Assembly: GCA_029558535.1 (NCBI GenBank)
Contig: JAKQEK010000342.1
Coordinates: forward strand, 1 to 60,601
Origin: Bacteroidota bacterium
GTDB taxonomy: Bacteria > Bacteroidota > Bacteroidia > Bacteroidales > ML635J-15
Direction: 5' to 3'
DNA: 60,601 nt
This document shows, piece after piece, positions 18,337 through 26,155 of the stretch (the first letter of the stretch is position 1; the number at the start of each line of letters is the position of its first letter). The notes beneath the pieces were generated by a model, which was given only the letters and a program-made list of their open reading frames with translations, had not been told where the DNA came from and ran no database searches. A program made the translations under genes and the position numbers.

Positions 18337-18381
18337 TGTCCAGTAAATTTGCAAATAAACTGGACAAAATAATTATATTTG
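18337..18381 (+). promoter_or_regulatory. abiE promoter with overlapping operator
   Basis: TTTG at 18348-18351 and TATATTTG at 18374-18381 form a Bacteroidota promoter with a 22-nt spacer, predicting a start about 10 nt before the abiEi ATG. The -33 element lies inside an inverted repeat, TGTCCAGT (18337-18344) / ACTGGACA (18359-18366). AbiEi antitoxins are known to repress their own operon through inverted repeats, so this is the likely operator. Confidence 0.75.
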
Positions 18382-18397
18382 CAGAAAATCAATCCGG

Positions 18398-19123
18398 ATG
18401 AAAGTAACTGAAAACATAGCACTTACCATCAATAGACTTCCAAAGGGATACGTTTTCACCTATGCCGACTTTACTACAGAGGTGAGTCAAAAAGAAGCCG
18501 TAATAAAAGCCCTCAACCGTATGGTTAGCTCCGGCAAAATCGCCAAACTGTCCAGAGGGAAATACTACAAGCCCGAAGATACTCCCTTTGGTAAACTTCA
18601 ACCCAATCAGGCACAAGTAGTAAAAGATTTATTGGAAGAAAACGGGAAAATAATCGGTTATCTTACTGGGTACAGCATTTACAATCAATTGGGTTTAACC
18701 ACGCAAGTGAGTAATACAATACAAATCGGAAAGAATCAGGTTCGACCAAATTTTAAAAGAGAACGCTATACGATTTCTTTTATAAAGCAAAAAAACACAA
18801 TCACCAAAGAGAATATTCCTTTGTTACAAATATTAGATGCCATCCGCTATATTAAAAAAATTCCTGATGCAAGTGTCGAAACATCCTGCAAAAGGTTTTT
18901 AGCCATTATCAAAAACTTTACAGACAAACAAATAAATACCATGGTCCGGCTAGCTTTAAAATATCCACCGGCTACAAGAGCCTTGCTGGGTGCGTTGTTG
19001 GAGCAAACGCAAGCTGGAGAATTAAATCAAACACTTTATAAATCGCTGAATCATATTACTAAATATAAGCTTGACGGTGCCTCAAAAATATTGTCAACAA
19101 CCGAAAAATGGAATATTGTATGA
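18398..19123 (+). CDS. abiEi: AbiEi-type antitoxin (DUF6088)
   Basis: A 241-residue protein with an N-terminal winged helix-turn-helix (about 1-60, with RLPKGYVFTYADF and LSRGKYYKP) typical of DUF6088/AbiEi antitoxins, and a C-terminal domain of the AbiEi type. It is expected to repress its own promoter and to neutralise AbiEii without direct binding, as in type IV toxin-antitoxin systems. Its TGA overlaps the abiEii ATG (ATGA), which indicates coupled translation. The operator-bearing promoter directly upstream supports autoregulation. Confidence 0.85.
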   Translation: MKVTENIALTINRLPKGYVFTYADFTTEVSQKEAVIKALNRMVSSGKIAKLSRGKYYKPEDTPFGKLQPNQAQVVKDLLEENGKIIGYLTGYSIYNQLGLTTQVSNTIQIGKNQVRPNFKRERYTISFIKQKNTITKENIPLLQILDAIRYIKKIPDASVETSCKRFLAIIKNFTDKQINTMVRLALKYPPATRALLGALLEQTQAGELNQTLYKSLNHITKYKLDGASKILSTTEKWNIV

Positions 19124-20061
19124 AGCTGCACCACAACACAAAACTGTTTTCTAAAACCTTGAGGGCTGCATCGCAGCACTTGAAAATTAAGTTGGAGTTT
19201 GTAGAAAAAGACTACTGGATAACATTGGTGTTAAGTCGTTTGGCAACAAGTAAATATGTTGATGCATCTGTTTTTAAAGGAGGAACATCACTGTCGAAAG
19301 GATATAATCTGATAGAGCGATTTTCGGAGGATGTAGATATCGCCATCATAAACGACAAGAATAAATCAGGTAACGAAATTAAAACCATAATCCGCACTAT
19401 TGAAAAAGAAATTACACCCGATCTAACCGAAGTACAAATGGAAGGTGTAACAAGTAAAGGTTCCAGATTCAGAAAATCAGTTTTTGAGTATGTTACAATT
19501 GAAAAAACTAATGCAAATAACAAGCTCATTGTTGAAATAAACTCGTTTGCCAACCCTTTTCCTTATCAACGACTCACCATAAAAAGCATGGCGTTTGATT
19601 TTTTGATGCAAACAAACAATGAAGAATACATTGAGCAATACGATCTTCAATCCTTTGAAGTCAACGTATTGAGCAAAGAACAAACGCTTTTGGAAAAAAT
19701 GGTTTCACTAATTCGATTTTCATTTAAAGAGAATACTGTTGAAAGTATTTCCGAAAAGATAAGACACTTTTATGATTTATATTACTTAATGCAAAATCCT
19801 GAGTGTATTGAATTTGTTGCTTCGGGTTTGTTTAAGGATCAATTTAATGTTATTTTACAACACGATAGAGAAATTTTTGAAGAGCCAATAGGCTGGCAAA
19901 ATAAATCAATTTCCGAATCTCCTTTGTTTTCTGATTTTTCAACTATCTGGAAGCAAATAAAAGAAAAATATCAAACTGAACTTTCTGCTTTTGCATATCG
20001 CCCAATTCCTAATGAAAGTGATGTTGAGCAATGCTTTGAAGAATTATTAAAAAGAATCTGA
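19120..20061 (+). CDS. abiEii: AbiEii/AbiGii nucleotidyltransferase toxin
   Basis: Toxin of the AbiE abortive-infection system, a nucleotidyltransferase that blocks growth in infected cells. GGTSLS and SEDVD form the minimal nucleotidyltransferase core (residues about 54-59 and 69-73 in the 313-residue form). The ATG at 19120, overlapping the abiEi stop as ATGA, is preferred over one 12 nt upstream. Its stop overlaps the hsdR start (TGATG), so the AbiE pair and hsdR may be co-transcribed. It lies within the type I locus, between hsdS and hsdR. Confidence 0.88.
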   Translation: MKLHHNTKLFSKTLRAASQHLKIKLEFVEKDYWITLVLSRLATSKYVDASVFKGGTSLSKGYNLIERFSEDVDIAIINDKNKSGNEIKTIIRTIEKEITPDLTEVQMEGVTSKGSRFRKSVFEYVTIEKTNANNKLIVEINSFANPFPYQRLTIKSMAFDFLMQTNNEEYIEQYDLQSFEVNVLSKEQTLLEKMVSLIRFSFKENTVESISEKIRHFYDLYYLMQNPECIEFVASGLFKDQFNVILQHDREIFEEPIGWQNKSISESPLFSDFSTIWKQIKEKYQTELSAFAYRPIPNESDVEQCFEELLKRI

Positions 20062-23000
20062 TGAAATTTACCGAAGAAAAACTAGAAAAGGCATTTGCCG
20101 AGTTGTTGGGGCAGGAAGGTTTCGCCCACCACTTGGGGATTACCATTGTTCGCAAACCGGACGAAGTATTGATTGAGGAAGATTTACAAAAGTTTCTTTT
20201 AACTCAGTATGCGAATCAGGGAATTACTTTAAACGAGATCAAATCTATTATTCTTCAGCTAAAATCACTCTCAGCCTCTGACCTTTACGAAAGCAACAAG
20301 ACTTTTATCAAAATGCTTTCTGATGGTTTTATTCTAAAACGTGAAGAACGCACTCAGAAAGACATTTATATACAACTTATAAATTACGCTGGACTCGACA
20401 AACAACGCCAGCCCGAAGCAGAACATTTGCTTACAATTGCAGCCGAACCAGAAGAACAATATCCACCAGACAATAATATTTACAAGTTTGTAAATCAACT
20501 CGAAATTATTGGTAACGAAAAGCGAATTCCTGATGGTATTGTCTATATTAACGGTTTGCCTTTAGTAGTATTCGAATTTAAGTCTGCCATTCGCGAAGAT
20601 GCTACAATTTTTGATGCCTTTAAACAATTAACAATTCGCTATCGTCGTGATATTCCGGAACTGTTTAAATACAATGCTTTTTGTGTAATCAGCGATGGTA
20701 TAAATAACAAGGCAGGTTCTTTTTTCGCTCCATACGATTTTTACTATGCCTGGCGAAGAGTGGCAGGACTTGCAAAAGACGTTGATGGAATTGATAGTAT
20801 GTTTACTCTTGTCCAGGGAATGTTTAACAAAAACCGTTTGAGAGATATTGTCCGCAACTTTATTTACATTCCCGACAGTTCAAAGAAAAACGAGAAAATT
20901 GTTTGTCGCTATCCACAGTATTATGCAGCAAGGGCATTGTATGACAACATAAAGAAAGCTCAAAAGCCCAAAGGAAACGGCAAAGGTGGAACTTATTTTG
21001 GTGCAACCGGATGTGGTAAAAGTTTTACAATGCTTTACCTTACCAGGCTTTTAATGAAAAGCGAATACTTTGAAAGTCCGACAATAATTTTAATTACCGA
21101 CAGAACCGACCTCGACGATCAACTTTCGGGACAGTTTACAAATGCCAAAGGATTTATCGGGGACAATACAGTTGTAAGTGTTGAGAGTCGTGCAAATTTG
21201 CGTGAACTTTTGCAGGACAGACAAAGTGGAGGCGTTTTTCTTACTACTATTCATAAGTTTACAGAAGATACCGAACTGTTAACCGACAGGAGCAATGTTA
21301 TATGTATTTCGGACGAAGCTCACAGAAGTCAGGTAAACCTTGATCAAAAAGTAAAAGTAACCGAGAAAGGAGTTACTAAAACATTCGGGTTTGCTAAATA
21401 TTTACATGATTCATTACCAAATGCCATTTTTGTTGGATTTACCGGAACACCAATTGATGCAACGCTTGATGTTTTTGGTCGTGTTGTAGATGCTTATACA
21501 ATGACAGAGTCTGTAAAAGATGAAATTACAGTGCGTATTGTGTATGAAGGAAGAGCAGCCAAGGTTCTTTTGAATAATTCCAAACTCAAAGAGATAGAAG
21601 AATACTATGAAAAATGCGCTGAGATTGGTAGCAATGAAAATCAGATAGATCAGAGCAAAAAGGAAATGGCTCAAATGTATGCTATCATTGGCGATCCTGA
21701 TCGTTTAAAAGAAGTAGCCAACGATTTTGTAAATCATTATGAAAATAGAGTTTCAGAAGGTTCAACAGTAAATGGAAAAGCAATGTTTGTCTGCAGCACC
21801 AGGGAAATAGCTTATGAACTGTATAAAAATATCATTGAATTAAGACCTGAGTGGAACGAGATAAAAGCAGCAGCAGACGGGGCGGAACTTACCGATAAGG
21901 ACAAAAGAGAATTAAAACCAATTGAAAGGATAAAACTAATTGCAACCAGAGGACAGGACGATCCTCAGGAAATGTATGATTTATTAGGCACAAAAGAGCA
22001 ACGCAAGGAACTTGACCGTCAATTCAAAAACGAAAAATCGAATTTCAAAATTGCAATAGTTGTTGATATGTGGCTTACCGGTTTTGACATACCATCCCTG
22101 GATAGCATATACATTGACAAACCTATTCAGCGACATAATTTGATTCAAACAATCTCGCGTGTAAACCGTAAGTACGAAGGTAAAAATAAAGGCTTGGTTG
22201 TGGATTACATTGGAATCAAAAATCAAATGAATCTGGCCTTAAAACAATACAGCGAAGGCGATAAAGATAATTTTGAGGATATTGCAGAATCCATCATAAT
22301 TGTCAGAAATCATTTAGACCTATTAGCAAAGTTGTTTCACACGTTTGACAATTCAAAATATTTTAAAGGCACAACCATTGAGCAATTAAATACTTTGAAT
22401 CTGGCAGCCGAATATGTGCAAAAAACCAAAGAATTTGAAACCCGTTTCATGGCATTGGTAAAACGTCTTAAAGCAGCCTATGATATTTGTGCGGGGAGTG
22501 AACAATTAACCCAGATAGAAAGAGATTATACTCATTTTTATTTAGCAGTACGTTCCATTGTTTTCAAACTTACCAAGGGCGATGCTCCGGATACAGCACA
22601 AATGAACGCAAGAGTTCGTGAAATGATAAATGATGCACTGCAAAGCGAAGGAGTTGAAGAAATTTTCAAACTCGGTGATGAAGCAGAAACAGAGCAAGAC
22701 ATTTTTGATGAAGATTATTTGGCAAAAATTGACAAAATAAAATTACCAAATACCAAGATAAAGTTGCTGCAACAGCTTTTAGCAAAAGTGATTGCCGAAA
22801 TTAAAAAAGTAAATAGGGTAAAAGGCATCGACTTTACAAAAAAAATGCAAGCATTGGTGGAACGTTACAACAACCGCGATGCAAATGATATTTTACGAAG
22901 CGAGGTCTATGAAGAAATGGCAAATGCCTTAACCGATTTAATTTGGGAGGTACACAAAGAGTTTTCTGCAGGAGAGGAAATGGGTATTGATTTTCAAGAA

Positions 23001-23273
23001 AAGGCATTTTACGATATTCTGAAAGAGCTTTGCATAAAGTACGACTTCAAATATCCCGATGATAAAATGATAGAACTGGCAAAAGCCGTAAAAGTAATAG
23101 TTGACAACCAGGCAAAATTCCCCGACTGGAACAAGCGCGACGATATAAAATCTGCCTTAAAGGTAGAACTCATTCTCATCCTCGACGAATTTGGCTATCC
23201 GCCTGTAGAGAGAGACGAAGTCTATGTTGAGATATTTGAACAGGCAGAGAATTTTAAGAAGAATAGGGGGTGA
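20061..23273 (+). CDS. hsdR: Type I restriction endonuclease subunit
   Basis: Motor and nuclease subunit of the type I enzyme. The 1070-residue product has an N-terminal PD-(D/E)XK nuclease (PD at 157-158, EFK at 172-174), a superfamily 2 translocase with Walker A GATGCGKS (314-321), DEAH (418-421), GFTGTP and QTISRVNR, and a long helical C-terminal domain for HsdM contact. It is full length and lies 8.4 kb downstream of hsdS, separated by Gabija, the five-gene module and AbiE. Its N-terminus is paralogous to the stub at 15274. Confidence 0.94.
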   Translation: MKFTEEKLEKAFAELLGQEGFAHHLGITIVRKPDEVLIEEDLQKFLLTQYANQGITLNEIKSIILQLKSLSASDLYESNKTFIKMLSDGFILKREERTQKDIYIQLINYAGLDKQRQPEAEHLLTIAAEPEEQYPPDNNIYKFVNQLEIIGNEKRIPDGIVYINGLPLVVFEFKSAIREDATIFDAFKQLTIRYRRDIPELFKYNAFCVISDGINNKAGSFFAPYDFYYAWRRVAGLAKDVDGIDSMFTLVQGMFNKNRLRDIVRNFIYIPDSSKKNEKIVCRYPQYYAARALYDNIKKAQKPKGNGKGGTYFGATGCGKSFTMLYLTRLLMKSEYFESPTIILITDRTDLDDQLSGQFTNAKGFIGDNTVVSVESRANLRELLQDRQSGGVFLTTIHKFTEDTELLTDRSNVICISDEAHRSQVNLDQKVKVTEKGVTKTFGFAKYLHDSLPNAIFVGFTGTPIDATLDVFGRVVDAYTMTESVKDEITVRIVYEGRAAKVLLNNSKLKEIEEYYEKCAEIGSNENQIDQSKKEMAQMYAIIGDPDRLKEVANDFVNHYENRVSEGSTVNGKAMFVCSTREIAYELYKNIIELRPEWNEIKAAADGAELTDKDKRELKPIERIKLIATRGQDDPQEMYDLLGTKEQRKELDRQFKNEKSNFKIAIVVDMWLTGFDIPSLDSIYIDKPIQRHNLIQTISRVNRKYEGKNKGLVVDYIGIKNQMNLALKQYSEGDKDNFEDIAESIIIVRNHLDLLAKLFHTFDNSKYFKGTTIEQLNTLNLAAEYVQKTKEFETRFMALVKRLKAAYDICAGSEQLTQIERDYTHFYLAVRSIVFKLTKGDAPDTAQMNARVREMINDALQSEGVEEIFKLGDEAETEQDIFDEDYLAKIDKIKLPNTKIKLLQQLLAKVIAEIKKVNRVKGIDFTKKMQALVERYNNRDANDILRSEVYEEMANALTDLIWEVHKEFSAGEEMGIDFQEKAFYDILKELCIKYDFKYPDDKMIELAKAVKVIVDNQAKFPDWNKRDDIKSALKVELILILDEFGYPPVERDEVYVEIFEQAENFKKNRG

Positions 23274-23409
23274 ATTTAACTCATTAATTTCTGCATTTTA
23301 GCTGTTATAACACACAAATTGCATTAACGATTATTTTTAGTTTGCTAAGTTTACGGAAATATAAATTGGTTGATAAATAAATGAATATAAATGTCTAATA
23401 ACTATAGCT

Positions 23410-24705
23410 ATGAGATTTAGAAAAAGTATCAGAATTGCAAAAGGGGTAAGAGTGAATCTTTCCGGTTCTGGATTTAGTCTTAGTGGCGGAATTAAAGGAG
23501 CCTCAATGACCATAGGGAAAAGCGGCACTTACATTAATACTGGAATACCTGGTACAGGATTATATAACAGACAAAAGCTCGGTGGAGGTGCTACAACTCG
23601 TTCTGGATCTTCATATTCACATTCAGGTTATGATTTATCAAACTATAACATTTATATAAATCTGGACGAAAAGGCAAATCCAATAATTTCGGTTTATAAT
23701 AATCAGGGCAATGAAGTATATGATGAAGCTTTGATCAGAAAAATAAAGAGAGATGAAAGCTACAAAATACGAGTTGAGGAGCTTATGAACGAAAAAAGAG
23801 ATTCAGTTGAAAAGGAGTTAGCAGAGTTTGTTGATGTTTTTAAAAATACTCCCAAAATGCTTTCATCAGAAGAAATTAAAAACGAATTAAATAATCTACA
23901 GATAATAACCTATCAAGTTAAAGAGTTCCAAGAAAAGAAACCAACAAAATATGATGTTACAAAGATTTTAGAATTAGAATCTAAAAAGAAAATCAAAACC
24001 ATACTTTTTTGGAAAATTGCGAAACTTCGTGAAGATTATATCAATTCTAATGTTGATGCTCGAATGGAAGAAGCTCATTTAAAATGGAGTCAAAGGAAAA
24101 GCGATTTCGATAATCAAGAGCAACAATTGGAGAATAGATTTAATCAATACCACAAAGATTTGTATGATTCTAGGAAGAATGAACTTGAAGGTTATTTGGC
24201 AGGAGATACACAATTTATTAATTTCCAAATTGAGAAGATTTTAAACTCACTTATTGTACCTGTTGATTTCTCAATAGACTTTGAATACAGATCTGATAAT
24301 GGAACTCTTTTTATTGATTTAAATTTGCCTGAAATTGAGGATCTTCCAATTACAAAAGTTAATACTCTGTCATCAGGAAAAATTTCTATTAAGGATAAAA
24401 CAAAGAAAGAAATTCAAGTAGATTATTTAAAGTGCGTTACTGGTTTGGCATTCTATTTTGGGGGAGTTTTCTTTAACATTTCAGAAAAAATCAAATTTAT
24501 AAGTATTTCTGGGTACACCCAAAGAATAAGCAAATCGACTGGCAATTTAGAAGATGAGTATATTTATTCTGTAATATTTGATAGAGAGCGGTTTATGATG
24601 ATAAATTTTGTAAACATTGACCCTTACGAGGCATTAAAAAGATTTGAAAATAGAATATCTGTTACTTCAAACTTTGATTTAAAAAAGATAGAGGCATTTG
24701 TTTAA
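23410..24705 (+). CDS. DUF4236 protein with long coiled-coil extension
   Basis: The N-terminal 50-60 residues (RKSIRIAKGVRVNLSGSG, GIPGTGLYNR) match the DUF4236 glycine-rich signature, a beta-rich domain of unknown role. The rest of the 431 residues includes a charged helical or coiled-coil region (about 110-270) and a C-terminal alpha/beta part. DUF4236 proteins are usually far shorter, so the extension is notable. It stands alone between hsdR and the small-RNA pair. No function is assigned; a defence role would be an inference from location only. Confidence 0.6.
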   Translation: MRFRKSIRIAKGVRVNLSGSGFSLSGGIKGASMTIGKSGTYINTGIPGTGLYNRQKLGGGATTRSGSSYSHSGYDLSNYNIYINLDEKANPIISVYNNQGNEVYDEALIRKIKRDESYKIRVEELMNEKRDSVEKELAEFVDVFKNTPKMLSSEEIKNELNNLQIITYQVKEFQEKKPTKYDVTKILELESKKKIKTILFWKIAKLREDYINSNVDARMEEAHLKWSQRKSDFDNQEQQLENRFNQYHKDLYDSRKNELEGYLAGDTQFINFQIEKILNSLIVPVDFSIDFEYRSDNGTLFIDLNLPEIEDLPITKVNTLSSGKISIKDKTKKEIQVDYLKCVTGLAFYFGGVFFNISEKIKFISISGYTQRISKSTGNLEDEYIYSVIFDRERFMMINFVNIDPYEALKRFENRISVTSNFDLKKIEAFV

Positions 24706-24739
24706 GTTTAAAATCTTTTTTTTTATCAAAAAAATTAAT

Positions 24740-24747
24740 TACCTTTG
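24740..24747 (+). promoter_or_regulatory. -7 box of small RNA A
   Basis: TACCTTTG matches TAnnTTTG exactly and ends 7 nt before the closing stem of RNA A, the normal distance to a transcription start. The -33 region is a T-run without a clean TTTG. Confidence 0.6.
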
Positions 24748-24754
24748 CTTCATA

Positions 24755-24829
24755 CTTTGATATTCAAGGATACGTTTGGGACAATGTAAATGACCCTCTA
24801 CGGCACGAATTGAATATCAAAGTTTTTTT
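24755..24829 (+). ncRNA. Putative small structured RNA A
   Basis: CTTTGATATTCAA (24755-24767) pairs perfectly with TTGAATATCAAAG (24810-24822), closing a 42-nt loop that contains GGG and CCC tracts. Seven T residues follow at once (24823-24829). With the -7 box at 24740 this predicts an RNA of about 75 nt that begins and ends at its closing stem. It converges on RNA B. No known RNA family is recognised. Confidence 0.6.
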
Positions 24830-24841
24830 ATTGATATTCAT

Positions 24842-24910
24842 AAAAAAATAATCTCTTATGGGATTTCGGGCTAAGTCTGAAATATCAGCGTCCCCATCAT
24901 AAGAGATTAT
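24842..24910 (-). ncRNA. Putative small structured RNA B
   Basis: On the minus strand a perfect 13-bp closing stem (24910-24898 with 24860-24848) is followed by a T7 tract (24848-24842). The interior contains the hairpin CTGATATTTCAG and a GGG/CCC pair. The -7 box TATATTTG lies 5 nt upstream. The architecture mirrors RNA A, although stem and loop sequences differ. The two RNAs are convergent, with 12 nt between their T-tracts. Confidence 0.6.
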
Positions 24911-24915
24911 CAATG

Positions 24916-24947
24916 CAAATATAATATAAATTTAGATAGGTTCCTAT
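24916..24947 (-). promoter_or_regulatory. -7 box and palindrome upstream of RNA B
   Basis: Reading on the minus strand, TATATTTG (24923-24916) matches TAnnTTTG exactly. Upstream of it the palindrome ATAGG-TT-CCTAT (24936-24947) occupies the spacer and -33 zone and may be an operator. Confidence 0.5.
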
Positions 24948-25156
24948 AGAAAAATGATAAAATTCTAAAAAAATTCATTTTCATCAATTTTGAATTATAT
25001 GCAAAGCTCGGTATATTTTTAACTTCAATAAAAAAAATGACAATCCAGCATAAAAAATCTCATAACTATTCAGGGATGATGCATTTAAATAGTATTATCT
25101 TTAAGGGATCGTTTCTCATCTTTCTTTTCGAGCTATTTGCGTGGGCTTTTGATTTA

Positions 25157-25253
25157 ATTTAACGTTTTCGGGCTTTACGTTCTGGTGGGAAATCGAAACA
25201 CAGAGCTTCAAGTTTGCATTTTACCCCTCTTGACGCAAAACCCGTTGTTAGTA
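25157..25253 (-). repeat. attC-like hairpin 2
   Basis: On the minus strand it runs from TACTAAC to GTTAAAT (an exact GTTRRRY box). Inside the boxes, CGGGTTTTGCGT pairs with the complement of CGGGCTTTACGT (10 of 12, the two others being G-U type). The spacer next to the box is 5 nt on one arm and 2 nt on the other, giving unpaired bases as in attC sites. It starts 14 nt after the stop codon of the 260-residue gene. Confidence 0.6.
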
Positions 25254-25267
25254 GGTGGCTGTGTTTT

Positions 25268-26050
25268 TCATTCTTCGTCAAGATATTTTTCAATTATCGA
25301 AGAACGGAAATCGTCAATTTTCATTCCGTTATAACCGTTTGTTGCTTCGTTTATACACTCAGTTATAAATTCTCTTTTTTTGTCGGTTGTCCAAAAGTTA
25401 TACTCGTCTGGAATATTCCATTCTGCTGGCGTTTCAACTCTTTTTAGATCGTTTGAAGTTCCTTTGTCTTTGTCAATCGTGTCTTGCAGAAACATATTCC
25501 ATTCTTCATTTTTGTCTGTTGCTTCAGGGAATGAAACGAAATATGTCGGGTCAGCGTTAAAAAAAACTTGTCCTAATTCTTTTTTATCAAGGTCTGCAAG
25601 TTGTCCAATTAAGGTTTCTTCGTCAATTTTCAAGATTTTACAAAGTCGCTCTTTCAAATACTCAACTTCCCATTCTTCTGAATCGAATTTGTCTGTACTT
25701 GAAAAAGTCAAAAGTCCATGATAAAATGCCTTTACTAGTTGTCGTCTGTCAATGTTCGCCTTAATGAAAATTTGTCCATCTTTGTATGCTTCGGAAATGG
25801 TTAATACTTCTCTATCCCAACAAACTCTTTCAAAATCGAATTTTATTTCAGTACCTTCTGGGTCATATTCAAATGAGGTTTGTTGTACGCCTATAGAAAT
25901 TGCTTCAAGCCATTTTTTAAAGTCAGGTAATGGATCAAATACTTCAGAAAACCGACTTTCAAAACTCTGTTTGTCTGCATAAATTTTAAAGAAAATCCAT
26001 CCAGTATCTACTTTATAGTACTCAATTGATATTTCAGATATTTTATGCAT
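25268..26050 (-). CDS. Cassette-borne protein of unknown function
   Basis: A 260-residue acidic protein rich in aromatic residues. It has no signal peptide, membrane segment or recognised motif. The N-terminal 110 residues look like mixed alpha/beta strands; the C-terminus is helical. It sits alone between two attC-like hairpins, 20 nt after one and 14 nt before the other, exactly as a single-gene integron cassette would. No function is assigned. Confidence 0.6.
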   Translation of the reverse strand: MHKISEISIEYYKVDTGWIFFKIYADKQSFESRFSEVFDPLPDFKKWLEAISIGVQQTSFEYDPEGTEIKFDFERVCWDREVLTISEAYKDGQIFIKANIDRRQLVKAFYHGLLTFSSTDKFDSEEWEVEYLKERLCKILKIDEETLIGQLADLDKKELGQVFFNADPTYFVSFPEATDKNEEWNMFLQDTIDKDKGTSNDLKRVETPAEWNIPDEYNFWTTDKKREFITECINEATNGYNGMKIDDFRSSIIEKYLDEE

Positions 26051-26070
26051 AAGTCTGTTTTTATATTACC

Positions 26071-26147
26071 GCTAACGGTTGCAAACAGGCACATGTAGCC
26101 CTGTGTTGCGACTGCGGCAGGGCTATTGTGCTTGTTTGCTGTTAGCC
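26071..26147 (-). repeat. attC-like hairpin 1
   Basis: The boxes GGCTAAC and GTTAGCG (minus strand) enclose a stem of GCAAACAAGCAC paired with GTGCCTGTTTGC (one G-U type pair) and TAGCCCTG paired with CAGGGCTA, with a 14-nt loop. The spacer next to the box is one A on one arm and four nt on the other. It begins 8 nt after the AIPR stop codon. Length and asymmetry fit an attC site. Confidence 0.7.
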
Positions 26148-26155
26148 TTCGTTTT

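Noticed and set aside
24755..24910. Retron non-coding RNA
   Set aside because: No reverse transcriptase gene is visible in the window, and the two units are short, separately promoted and convergent.
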